From CAZSSM01 sp964609385 (GTDB lineage: Bacteria > Planctomycetota > Planctomycetia > Isosphaerales > Isosphaeraceae), in contig CAZSSM010000042.1 in assembly GCA_964609385.1 (NCBI GenBank), positions 1 to 63,020 on the forward strand: DNA of 63,020 nt. The letters are read 5' to 3'. This document shows positions 56,102 through 63,020 of this stretch, one piece after another. How positions within the stretch are numbered: the stretch's first letter is position 1; the number at the start of each line of letters is the position of its first letter. The notes below the pieces were generated by a model. That model did no database searches and was not told where the DNA came from. It worked only from the letters and a program-made list of their open reading frames with translations. Both the position numbers and the translations under genes were made by a program.

Positions 56102-57484
56102 ATGGTCACGACCACAGCGCGGGAACAAGTTGACACATATCTGGAGTCGCACCGCGCGGCCTTCGAGGACCAACTCCACGCCCTGCTCCGCATCCCCAGT
56201 GTCAGTGCCCAACCGGACCACAACGCCGACACCCGACGCGCCGCCGAGTTCCTCATCGACGACTTCCGGGGCATGGGCCTGGACGTCGAACTGGTCGAGA
56301 CCGCCGGCCACCCGATCGTTTATGCCGAGTCGCTCCGGGCGCCCGGCAAGCCAACCCTGCTGGTCTATGGACACTACGACGTCCAGCCGCCCGAGCCGCT
56401 GGAACCTTGGGACAGCCCCCCCTTCGAGCCGATCGTCCGCGACGGCAACATCGTCGCCCGAGGCGCCACCGACGACAAAGGGCAGATGCTGACCCACCTC
56501 AAGGCCGCCGAGGCTTGGATCCAAGGCGCCGGCAGCCTGCCGATCAATCTCAAGTTCCTCATCGAAGGCGAAGAGGAGGTCGGAAGCCGAAACCTCGAGA
56601 CGTTCCTCGATCAGAACCGAGCGCGCCTGGCTTGCGACTATGCGGTTATCTCCGACACCAGCCAATATGCTCCTGAGATGCCGGCGATCACCTACGGGCT
56701 CCGCGGTCTGGCCTACTTCGAAGTAACCGTGCACGGCCCGCAACAGGACCTGCACTCGGGCCTCTACGGGGGCGCGGTCGGCAACCCAGCCGCCGCCCTG
56801 GCCCGGATCCTCGCCGGGCTCCACAACGACCGGGGACGGATCACCCTGCCCGAGTTCTACGATTCGGTCGTTCCGCTCCAGGATTGGGAGCGCGACCAGT
56901 TCGCCGCCCTGCCCTTCGATGAGGACGAGTACAAGCGCTATCTGGGCGTCGATGCGTTGGTTGGCGGCGAGTCGGACTACCGCCCCTTAGAGCGCGTCTG
57001 GGCCCGGCCGACCTGCGACATCAACGGCCTGACCAGCGGTTATCAAGGACCCGGTCCCAAGACCGTCCTGCCGCGGATGGCCTCGGCCAAGGTCAGCTTC
57101 CGACTCGTCCCCGACCAAACCCCCGAGCGGGTCGCCGACCAGTTCCGACGCCACCTCGACCAGCAGATCCCACCCGGCTTCCGCTACGAACTGGTCGAGC
57201 ATCACGGAGCCCCGGCCACCCTGGTCCGGGTCGACAGCCCCGGTGTCCAGGCCGCCATCCGCGCCATCGAATCCGGGTTCGGCACCAAGCCCGTTTTCGT
57301 TCGAGGCGGCGGGTCGATCCCCGTCGTCGGCCAGATCAAAGAGTATCTCGGTGTCGACACCCTCCTGCTCGGCTGGGGCCAGGAGGACGACAACCTCCAC
57401 GGGCCCAACGAGAAGTTCAGCCTCCGCGACTTCCATCGCGGCATCAAAGCCTCAGCGCATCTGATGGCCGAACTCAACTCCTGA
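56102..57484 (+). CDS. M20-family metallopeptidase (dipeptidase)
   Basis: This 460-residue cytoplasmic two-metal peptidase is related to carnosinase/CPG2-type dipeptidases. The metal-binding motifs are clear: YGHYDVQPP (His ligand and its Asp), ATDDKGQ (bridging Asp), EGEEEVGS (catalytic Glu and ligand Glu), DTSQYAP (Asp ligand) and NLHGPNEKF (last His). The dimerisation domain lies in the middle (about 190-360; LRGLAYFEVTVHGPQQDLHS). It should cleave dipeptides or remove small acyl groups; the exact substrate is not predictable. It is followed by serS, 162 bp downstream on the same strand. Confidence 0.95.
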   Translation: MVTTTAREQVDTYLESHRAAFEDQLHALLRIPSVSAQPDHNADTRRAAEFLIDDFRGMGLDVELVETAGHPIVYAESLRAPGKPTLLVYGHYDVQPPEPLEPWDSPPFEPIVRDGNIVARGATDDKGQMLTHLKAAEAWIQGAGSLPINLKFLIEGEEEVGSRNLETFLDQNRARLACDYAVISDTSQYAPEMPAITYGLRGLAYFEVTVHGPQQDLHSGLYGGAVGNPAAALARILAGLHNDRGRITLPEFYDSVVPLQDWERDQFAALPFDEDEYKRYLGVDALVGGESDYRPLERVWARPTCDINGLTSGYQGPGPKTVLPRMASAKVSFRLVPDQTPERVADQFRRHLDQQIPPGFRYELVEHHGAPATLVRVDSPGVQAAIRAIESGFGTKPVFVRGGGSIPVVGQIKEYLGVDTLLLGWGQEDDNLHGPNEKFSLRDFHRGIKASAHLMAELNS

Positions 57485-57646
57485 GAGTCATCCTCATCCG
57501 AGACGACGGCCGTCGAACCATCGTCCATCACCAGCATTTCCTTCCCTCTCCCGAACCGTCCTCCACTGAATGTGCGGGCGGCGTCCTCGGTCCTTGGAAC
57601 TCAGAACCGGACCGAGGGCGGCCCCGACCGGAGCCGAGAGCCGCCC

Positions 57647-58933
57647 ATGCTCGACCTCAAGTATCTGCTCGCTCACGTCGACGAGATCAAGACCAACTGC
57701 ATCAATCGTGCCCTGCCCGAAGACACCCTCGATGAAATCGACCGAATCCTCGAAAGCGAACGGATGCGCAAAGAGCTGCTCCAGGAAGTCGAGGCCATCC
57801 GCAAGCAGCAGAACGAGATCGCCCAAGCCACCAAGAAAGCCAAAGACCCCGACGAGCGTCAGCAGTGGATCGAGAAGGGGCGCCAGCTCAAATCAGCCGT
57901 CGCTGACAAGGAAGAGGGGCTCCGCGAACTGGAGGAAGGGCTCCGACGCCGATTAGGTCGAATCCCCAACCTGACCCACCCCGACGTCCCCATCGGGAAG
58001 ACCGACGAGGACAACCGTGTCCTCCGAACTGTCGGCACACCGAAGACCTTCGACTTCCCCGTCCGCGATCACGTTGAGATCGGCAAGGACCTCGACATCA
58101 TCGATTTCGAGGTCGGCAGCAAGGTCACCGGCAACGGCTTCTACTACCTCAAAAACGATGCCGTCCTGCTCGAACTGGCCCTCCAGCAGTTCGCCCTCCG
58201 GACCCTTGTCGACCGGGGATTCACCCCGATCATCACTCCCGACCTGGCCCGCAACCAGATCCTCGAGGGGATCGGCTTCACCCCACGCGGCGACGAGACC
58301 CAGATCTATTCGATCGAGGAGACCGACCTCAGCCTGGTCGGGACCGCCGAAATCACGCTGGGCGGCATGTGGTCCGATGAGATCCTTGACGAATCACAGC
58401 TCCCGCTCAAATATGTCGGGGTTTCGCACTGCTTCCGGACCGAGGCAGGCGCCGCCGGCCGTGCCAGCCGCGGCCTCTACCGCGTCCATCAGTTCACCAA
58501 GGTCGAGATGTTCGCCTTCACCACCCCCGACCAGTCCGAAGCTCAACACGACGAACTCTTGGCGATCGAGGAAGAGATCTTTACCGGCCTGGGCATTCCC
58601 TATCAGGTCATCGACATCTGCACCGGCGACCTTGGCGGACCGGCCTATCGCAAGTACGACATCGAGGCCTGGATGCCCGGCCGCGAGAACGGTGGCTGCT
58701 ACGGCGAAGTCACCAGCACCTCCAACTGCACCGACTACCAAGCCCGACGACTCAATGTCCGCTATCGGCCCGAGGGACAGAAGGGCACCCGCTTCGTTCA
58801 CACCCTCAACGGCACTGCCGTCGCTTGTAGCCGCGCCATGATCGTCGTCATCGAGAACTACCAGAGGTCCGACGGCTGCATCGATGTCCCAGATGTCCTC
58901 AAACCTTATCTTGGTAAGGACGTCCTCGGATAA
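57647..58933 (+). CDS. serS: Seryl-tRNA synthetase
   Basis: SerS charges tRNA-Ser with serine (a class II synthetase). The 428-residue length is standard. Residues 1-110 form the tRNA-binding coiled-coil arm (LLQEVEAIRKQQNEIAQATK). The catalytic core follows, with LVGTAEITL (serine pocket), SHCFRTEAGAAGRASRGLYR and FTKVEMF (motif 2), STSNCTDYQARRL (where the family has SSCTNFQARR) and NGTAVACSRAMIVVIENYQ (motif 3). ATG 57647 has a weak GAGAG upstream; a longer frame to 57572 has no better site. No T-box leader is visible. Confidence 0.97.
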   Translation: MLDLKYLLAHVDEIKTNCINRALPEDTLDEIDRILESERMRKELLQEVEAIRKQQNEIAQATKKAKDPDERQQWIEKGRQLKSAVADKEEGLRELEEGLRRRLGRIPNLTHPDVPIGKTDEDNRVLRTVGTPKTFDFPVRDHVEIGKDLDIIDFEVGSKVTGNGFYYLKNDAVLLELALQQFALRTLVDRGFTPIITPDLARNQILEGIGFTPRGDETQIYSIEETDLSLVGTAEITLGGMWSDEILDESQLPLKYVGVSHCFRTEAGAAGRASRGLYRVHQFTKVEMFAFTTPDQSEAQHDELLAIEEEIFTGLGIPYQVIDICTGDLGGPAYRKYDIEAWMPGRENGGCYGEVTSTSNCTDYQARRLNVRYRPEGQKGTRFVHTLNGTAVACSRAMIVVIENYQRSDGCIDVPDVLKPYLGKDVLG

Positions 58934-59592
58934 CTCATCGCCCTTGATAAAAACTTCGGCCACAAGAAAAACCGAGACACATTGCACTAATTTAATATGA
59001 TTGATCGGTGTGTTGTCAGGCTTAGCAAACATTCGGCAGAATCAGCAAGGTCTCCGATACAACCACCGAATCCGTCCCGGTCCGCGTCATCGTGTCCGAC
59101 GTCGTGCAGCGTCGAGCCGAGTTTGACCACCAGAGCGTCGATGCTGTCCGCGAACCGACGGACGCCCTGAGAGCAAACCTGACAGCATCGTTATCGTTTG
59201 CCGCTCGCGTATAATGAACGATGATCCAAACCCGTTCGTACCTGACACGAGCCGGCTTCCCACATCATCTCGTCCTTGGTTCTGACTCAACGCCAGATTG
59301 GGGTCGGCTTCACGGAGGTCCACGCGACCCGACCTGGATCACGCCTCCGAGCGTTCCCAGTCCCCTGCGCCCAATAATCCCGCCGTTCGCGTCCAAGTCT
59401 CGACATCGTGGTCGGGGTGTTCCTTCCGAATTGGCGCGTCGTCCGAAACTTGATCCTTGATCGAGCACCCGGTGGGCCGGTCGATCCGATTGGGATGGGT
59501 CGATGATGCCGTTGGGTTGCCCCGACCCGGTCTGCTCGATATTCCCCGTCGTTTCTCGATATCAATCTCTGTCTCCAAGGAGGTCGCTGGCC
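58934..59592. other. Intergenic region upstream of mgtE
   Basis: About 660 bp. The first 80 bp are A+T-rich. A TATAAT hexamer sits at 59210-59215, 378 nt before mgtE, without a matching -35. No gene was supported. A magnesium-sensing leader would be plausible before mgtE, but no known element was recognised by eye. Confidence 0.4.
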
Positions 59593-61026
59593 ATGCTGCG
59601 GAACCCGCTTCTAGCGCCCGATCTCCGTGAATACCTGGATGACGGCCTCGACGAGGCGGCCCGCGACTACCTGGAGGAACATCATCCGGCGGTGATCGCC
59701 GAGTTGATCGCCGACCTGGACGAGTTGGAGTCGGGGCGTGGTCGGCAGGCCCTCTCGCTGCTGGAGCCTCGACGACGGGGCGATACATTGAGCTATCTCG
59801 AGGCGGAGTCCCAGGTTGCCATCGTGACCGCCTACCCGCCCAAAGACGCCGCCGAGCTGCTGCATTTCATGCCGCACGACGACCGGGCCGACCTGGTCGG
59901 TCGGCTCGACGAGGAGGTGGCCGAGCCGATCCTCCGCCAGCTCGCCCACGCCGAGCGCGAGGACATCCGCCAACTCTCCAGCTACGAGTCGGGGACTGCC
60001 GGCGCGGCGATGACGACCGACTACGCGACGCTCCCGCCGCACCTGACCGTCCGCGAGGCCCTGGATCGGCTCCGTCGCGAATTCCCGGACAAGGAGACGA
60101 TCAACCTCAGCTATGTGGTCGACCCTAAGCGACGACTCTTGGGCCTGATCTCATTGCCGACCCTGATCCGCGCGCGGCCGACGGCGACGATCGAGGACAT
60201 CATGCAGCGCGACGTGCTCTTCGCGCGGGTCGACGAGCCGCAGGGCGAGGTGGCCGACCAGATGGCCAAGTACGACCTCTTCGCCATCCCGGTGCTCGAT
60301 GCCGAGGACATGCTGGTCGGGATCATCACCATCGACGACGCCATGGACATCCGTCAGCGCGAGGAGGCCGAGGACTTCCTCGCCTTCGGCGGCGTCCGGT
60401 CCGAACCCGACGACGACGTGCCCAACTACCTGCAGAGCGGGATCTGGGACACGGTCCGGGCACGAGTCGTCCCGCTCCTGGTCCTGTTCGTCTCGGGGAC
60501 GCTGACCGGGATCGTCCTGGGCGGGTTCAAGTCGATCCAGGACCAGGTCAAGGTCCTGGCCTTCTTCGTACCCTTGCTGATCGGCACCGGCGGCAACGCC
60601 GGCAGCCAGACCGTCGGCACGGTCATCCGGGCCCTCGCTCTGAAGCAGATCGCCTTCCGTGACGTCTTCAAGGTCGCTCTCCGTGAGTCGTCCAGCGGGT
60701 TGGTCCTGGGCCTGCTCCTCGGACCGGTCGGGTTCGTCTTCGCGTTCGTCTCGACCTACATCAACCTGACGTCGGTCCCGATCGAGGCTGGCCCCGAAGC
60801 CCCCCTGTTTCGCTCCCTGGCCGTGGCCGGTGTGCTGGGCGCATCGATCCTCGGCATCTGCGTCTGGTCCAATCTGGTCGGAGCCTTAGTCCCGTTGTTG
60901 GCCGATTGGTTGGGCCGCGACCCCGCCTTGATCTCAGCGCCCTTGATCTCGACCCTGGTCGATGTCACCGGATTGGCGCTTTATTACTCGATTGCCTTTG
61001 CTCTGGTCACCGCTGGGTTCCTCTAG
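59593..61026 (+). CDS. mgtE: Magnesium transporter MgtE
   Basis: This 477-residue Mg2+ channel of the inner membrane has the full MgtE layout. Residues about 10-130 are the cytoplasmic N domain (superhelical repeats, ELLHFMPHDDRADLVGRLDE). Residues about 135-260 are two CBS domains that sense Mg2+ (MTTDYATLPPHLTVREALDR; DVLFARVDEPQ). Five membrane helices follow (about 295-477), with the pore signature VPLLIGTGGNAGSQTVGT. AAGGAGG lies 9 nt before ATG 59593, clearly marking the start. Gating is by Mg2+ binding to the N and CBS domains in the known family. Confidence 0.96.
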   Translation: MLRNPLLAPDLREYLDDGLDEAARDYLEEHHPAVIAELIADLDELESGRGRQALSLLEPRRRGDTLSYLEAESQVAIVTAYPPKDAAELLHFMPHDDRADLVGRLDEEVAEPILRQLAHAEREDIRQLSSYESGTAGAAMTTDYATLPPHLTVREALDRLRREFPDKETINLSYVVDPKRRLLGLISLPTLIRARPTATIEDIMQRDVLFARVDEPQGEVADQMAKYDLFAIPVLDAEDMLVGIITIDDAMDIRQREEAEDFLAFGGVRSEPDDDVPNYLQSGIWDTVRARVVPLLVLFVSGTLTGIVLGGFKSIQDQVKVLAFFVPLLIGTGGNAGSQTVGTVIRALALKQIAFRDVFKVALRESSSGLVLGLLLGPVGFVFAFVSTYINLTSVPIEAGPEAPLFRSLAVAGVLGASILGICVWSNLVGALVPLLADWLGRDPALISAPLISTLVDVTGLALYYSIAFALVTAGFL

Positions 61027-61160
61027 GACCTGATCAATCTCTGTTGAGATCGTGACCGGAAATGGTCCGGAACCCTCGATGCCCGAATCTCGTCCAAGGG
61101 GTCGGGGTGATTCACCGCTCCCCTCACGAACGCTGTCCGATCGATAAGAAGGACATGATC

Positions 61161-61676
61161 ATGATCCGCGACCGTTGCACGGCCCTGGTCATCCCAATGC
61201 TGATCGGATTGCTCGCCATCGGTGGCGCAACCGACCGAAAACATTCCGACGACCCCAGGCCGAGGCCGAAGGTGGATCCCGACCAACTCCGCAAAGCGCC
61301 CGAGACCTTCGACTTCGAAGGCCGGACGATCACCCTCAAGACCGATCTCTGGCGCAATTTCATGCCTGGCCCCGGTCCCAGAGGCCGGCCGTTGCTGGTC
61401 GCCATCACGCTCAAGGCCAAGGACGGTCAACCCTGGCCCGAGGGCTTGGACCTCGATCACGCCACGGTCACCCTGCTCCAAGGCGAGACGGTCTGGACCG
61501 GGTCGGCCCGCAAGGAGCCGCGTCCCACGCCCCAGGACACGCTCTTCCTGATGGTCCGTGACGGCCCGGCATGGGAACTCGATACGCGCGTCGATGTGAT
61601 CCTCCAGCTCCGCGACGCCCGTGACCGAGAACACCGGATCCAGGCCAAACAGCAGCGCATCGAACGAGTCAGTTGA
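61161..61676 (+). CDS. Small exported protein of unknown function
   Basis: A 171-residue protein has an N-terminal hydrophobic signal (about 7-24, LVIPMLIGLLAIGGATD). The mature part is beta-rich and hydrophilic (FEGRTITLKTDLWRNFMPGP, ATVTLLQGETVWTGSARKEP) and ends in a charged helix. No family was recognised. AAGAAGGA is well placed for ATG 61161; ATG 61155 is the alternative. It is 134 bp after mgtE and 117 bp before the creatininase-family gene. Confidence 0.7.
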   Translation: MIRDRCTALVIPMLIGLLAIGGATDRKHSDDPRPRPKVDPDQLRKAPETFDFEGRTITLKTDLWRNFMPGPGPRGRPLLVAITLKAKDGQPWPEGLDLDHATVTLLQGETVWTGSARKEPRPTPQDTLFLMVRDGPAWELDTRVDVILQLRDARDREHRIQAKQQRIERVS

Positions 61677-61739
61677 TCTCTCCGTCGACCGATCGGACCG
61701 CGCGTCCTGTCGACGACCTTCCGGGAAGGACCATCGGGG

Positions 61740-61745
61740 TATACT
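61740..61745 (+). promoter_or_regulatory. Possible -10 element
   Basis: TATACT, 48 nt before the creatininase-family start. No good -35 is visible at the usual distance. Confidence 0.25.
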
Positions 61746-61793
61746 CGGGACTTCGAACCGTCCCCCCTTCGATTCTTCCGAAAGGTCCCATCC

Positions 61794-62555
61794 ATGAAGA
61801 TGACGGAGATGACCGCGCCGGAGATCCGCGCGCTGTCGCGCACCGATGTCCTGGTGATCGCCCCGATCGCCGCCTGCGAGCAACACGGGGAACACCTGCC
61901 CGTCTCGACCGACGCGATCCTGGTCGAGGCGGTCGCCGGGGCGGTCGAGGACCCGTTGAACGACCGCATCTTGCTCCTTCCTGTGCTTTGGCTGGGCGCC
62001 AGCGAGCACCACTTGCCCTTCGGCGGGACGCTCACGGCCACGGTCAGCACCTACGAGACGATGCTGGTCGAGTTGCTGACACCTTTACTGGACGACGGTT
62101 TCCTCCGCTTGATGCTGCTCAACGGCCACGGCGGGAACATCGATCCGCTCCGCCTGGCGTTGCGACGGCTCGATCGCCGCTATCCTCGGGCGATCCTGAC
62201 CGGCGCGGCCTATTGGGAACTGGCCGGCGACGAGATGGCTGCCTACTGCGTTGGACCGCGCAAGGTGATGGGGCACGCCTGCGAGATCGAGACCTCGATG
62301 ATGCTGCACCTGCGGCCCGAATTGGTCCGCCGTGACCGGATCGCCGACGATCCCGACACCACACCCGAAGCACTTGGGGGCCTGACCTGGCCGCGTGATT
62401 TCGGACGTCGGACCGATCATGGGGTCGTTGGACACCCCGAGTCTGCCGACGCCCAGCGCGGCCTACTAATGTTCCACGCCGCCGTCACCCGAGTCGTTGA
62501 GGTTGCTCGAGCCGTGCTCGAACTGCCCTTGGACGCCTCCAAACCCGCGGTATGA
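61794..62555 (+). CDS. Creatininase-family amidohydrolase
   Basis: A 253-residue metalloenzyme of the creatininase family (which also includes mycofactocin-type and formamide-type hydrolases). The metal ligands are seen in CEQHGEHLPVSTD (Glu29, His31, Asp40) and MLLNGHGGNIDP, and a later Glu in GHACEIETSMMLHLRPELV. Members hydrolyse cyclic or linear amides. The substrate here is unknown, and there is no creatine-pathway neighbour. It starts at the first ATG; ATG three codons on is possible. Confidence 0.9.
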   Translation: MKMTEMTAPEIRALSRTDVLVIAPIAACEQHGEHLPVSTDAILVEAVAGAVEDPLNDRILLLPVLWLGASEHHLPFGGTLTATVSTYETMLVELLTPLLDDGFLRLMLLNGHGGNIDPLRLALRRLDRRYPRAILTGAAYWELAGDEMAAYCVGPRKVMGHACEIETSMMLHLRPELVRRDRIADDPDTTPEALGGLTWPRDFGRRTDHGVVGHPESADAQRGLLMFHAAVTRVVEVARAVLELPLDASKPAV

Positions 62556-62652
62556 TCCCCAACGCTCGATCTCGACCGACCCTCGAAGCGGATGGAACCC
62601 CGGATACCGACGGATCCATTCGGCCGAACCTTCCTGTCCGGAGGCTCCGACC

Positions 62653-63020
62653 ATGAGCACCGTCGCGCGGTCCGACGTCCTCTATCCTCACCCCGATCCG
62701 CTGTATCCGGATTCGGACGGCAAACCGATGGCCGAAAGCACCCTCCAGTATCAATGGATCGTCACCATCAAGGAGGGCCTGGAGCGGCTCTATAGCGATC
62801 GCGACGATGTCTTCATCGCCGGGGATCTGCTCTGGTACCCCGTGGAGGGGCATCCCGAGATCAACGCTGCGCCCGACGCCATGGTCGTCTTCGGTCGGCC
62901 CAAGGCTCCGCATCGCCGCTCTTACCGGCAATGGCTCGAGGAGGACAAGGCTCCCCAGGACGTCTTCCATGTCCTCACGCACCCCAACACGCCGGCCGAC
63001 GCCGACGCCAAACGACGAGT
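62653..63020 (+). CDS. Uma2-family putative nuclease, partial (C-terminus beyond window)
   Basis: The first 122 residues of a Uma2/DUF820 protein. It shows STLQYQWIVTIKEGLERLYS, DVFIAGDLLWYPVEG and INAAPDAMVVFGRPK. This is the PD-(D/E)xK-like core in which the last motif carries acidic catalytic residues. The family is abundant in cyanobacteria and planctomycetes and its natural role is unknown. GGAGG lies 9 nt before ATG 62653. The frame runs open to the window edge. Confidence 0.85.
   Translation, partial: MSTVARSDVLYPHPDPLYPDSDGKPMAESTLQYQWIVTIKEGLERLYSDRDDVFIAGDLLWYPVEGHPEINAAPDAMVVFGRPKAPHRRSYRQWLEEDKAPQDVFHVLTHPNTPADADAKRR

Noticed and set aside
57484..57647. T-box leader before serS
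   Set aside because: The gap is short and lacks a visible T-box sequence or antiterminator.
58934..59592. Magnesium riboswitch before mgtE
   Set aside because: No recognisable conserved core was seen by eye; a covariance search would be needed.

Overview
The window is a high-GC stretch of bacterial chromosome that reads as a planctomycete, probably Planctomycetia and perhaps an Isosphaeraceae-like lineage. This is inferred from gene content: a cytochrome-c/DUF1549/DUF1553 protein followed by a Tat-exported DUF1501 protein, a formylglycine sulfatase, an FG-GAP/ASPIC lipoprotein, a Tat-exported Gfo/Idh/MocA oxidoreductase, a Uma2-family gene, and a giant secreted protein with the N-terminal LEPR-type motif typical of planctomycete exported proteins. 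No rRNA, tRNA, CRISPR array or intact insertion sequence was recognised.

Layout. 1-9.0 kb: the 5' part of ftsK (minus), an FG-GAP/ASPIC lipoprotein (minus), an arylsulfatase (plus) and a cyclic-nucleotide-binding/patatin lipase (minus), the last two converging on a strong hairpin. 9.5-13.3 kb: a secreted protein of unknown function, then a poorly coding zone of about 1.7 kb holding a decayed minus-strand gene, and a small membrane protein. 13.6-22.7 kb: a compact respiratory complex I operon with a fused nuoBCD gene, nuoI, a CMP/dCMP-type deaminase, a small unknown gene, then nuoA, H, J, K and N, mostly joined by 4-nt start/stop overlaps. nuoE, F, G, L and M are not in the window. A HEPN-like gene starts one base after nuoN.

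23.2-24.6 kb: a VapB/VapC-like toxin-antitoxin pair sits between two perfect 134-bp direct repeats. The downstream repeat is the 3' end of a truncated polysaccharide-export (SLBB-type) gene; the upstream copy forms the end of the HEPN-like gene. 25-30 kb: a secreted parallel beta-helix protein, a family 2 glycosyltransferase and an exported TPR protein. 30-38.9 kb: an ANT(4')-like nucleotidyltransferase, a PhoA-type alkaline phosphatase lipoprotein, a membrane-protein gene broken by one extra base in a T run, a lipoprotein esterase, a zinc-ribbon membrane protein, a SnoaL-like exported protein and a Gly/Arg/Ser-rich exported protein.

39-51.4 kb: the DUF1549/DUF1501 pair, the 2153-residue beta-helix/RTX protein and the Gfo/Idh/MocA protein. 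51.9-63.0 kb: two conserved-looking unknown genes, an ABC-type solute-binding lipoprotein, an M20 dipeptidase, serS, mgtE, a small exported protein, a creatininase-family amidohydrolase and the start of a Uma2-family gene.

The strongest candidates for follow-up are the repeat-flanked toxin-antitoxin island at the end of the nuo operon, the nuoBCD triple fusion in an incomplete complex I cluster carrying a coupled deaminase, the ANT(4')-like enzyme, and the decayed gene near 11.5-12.1 kb.
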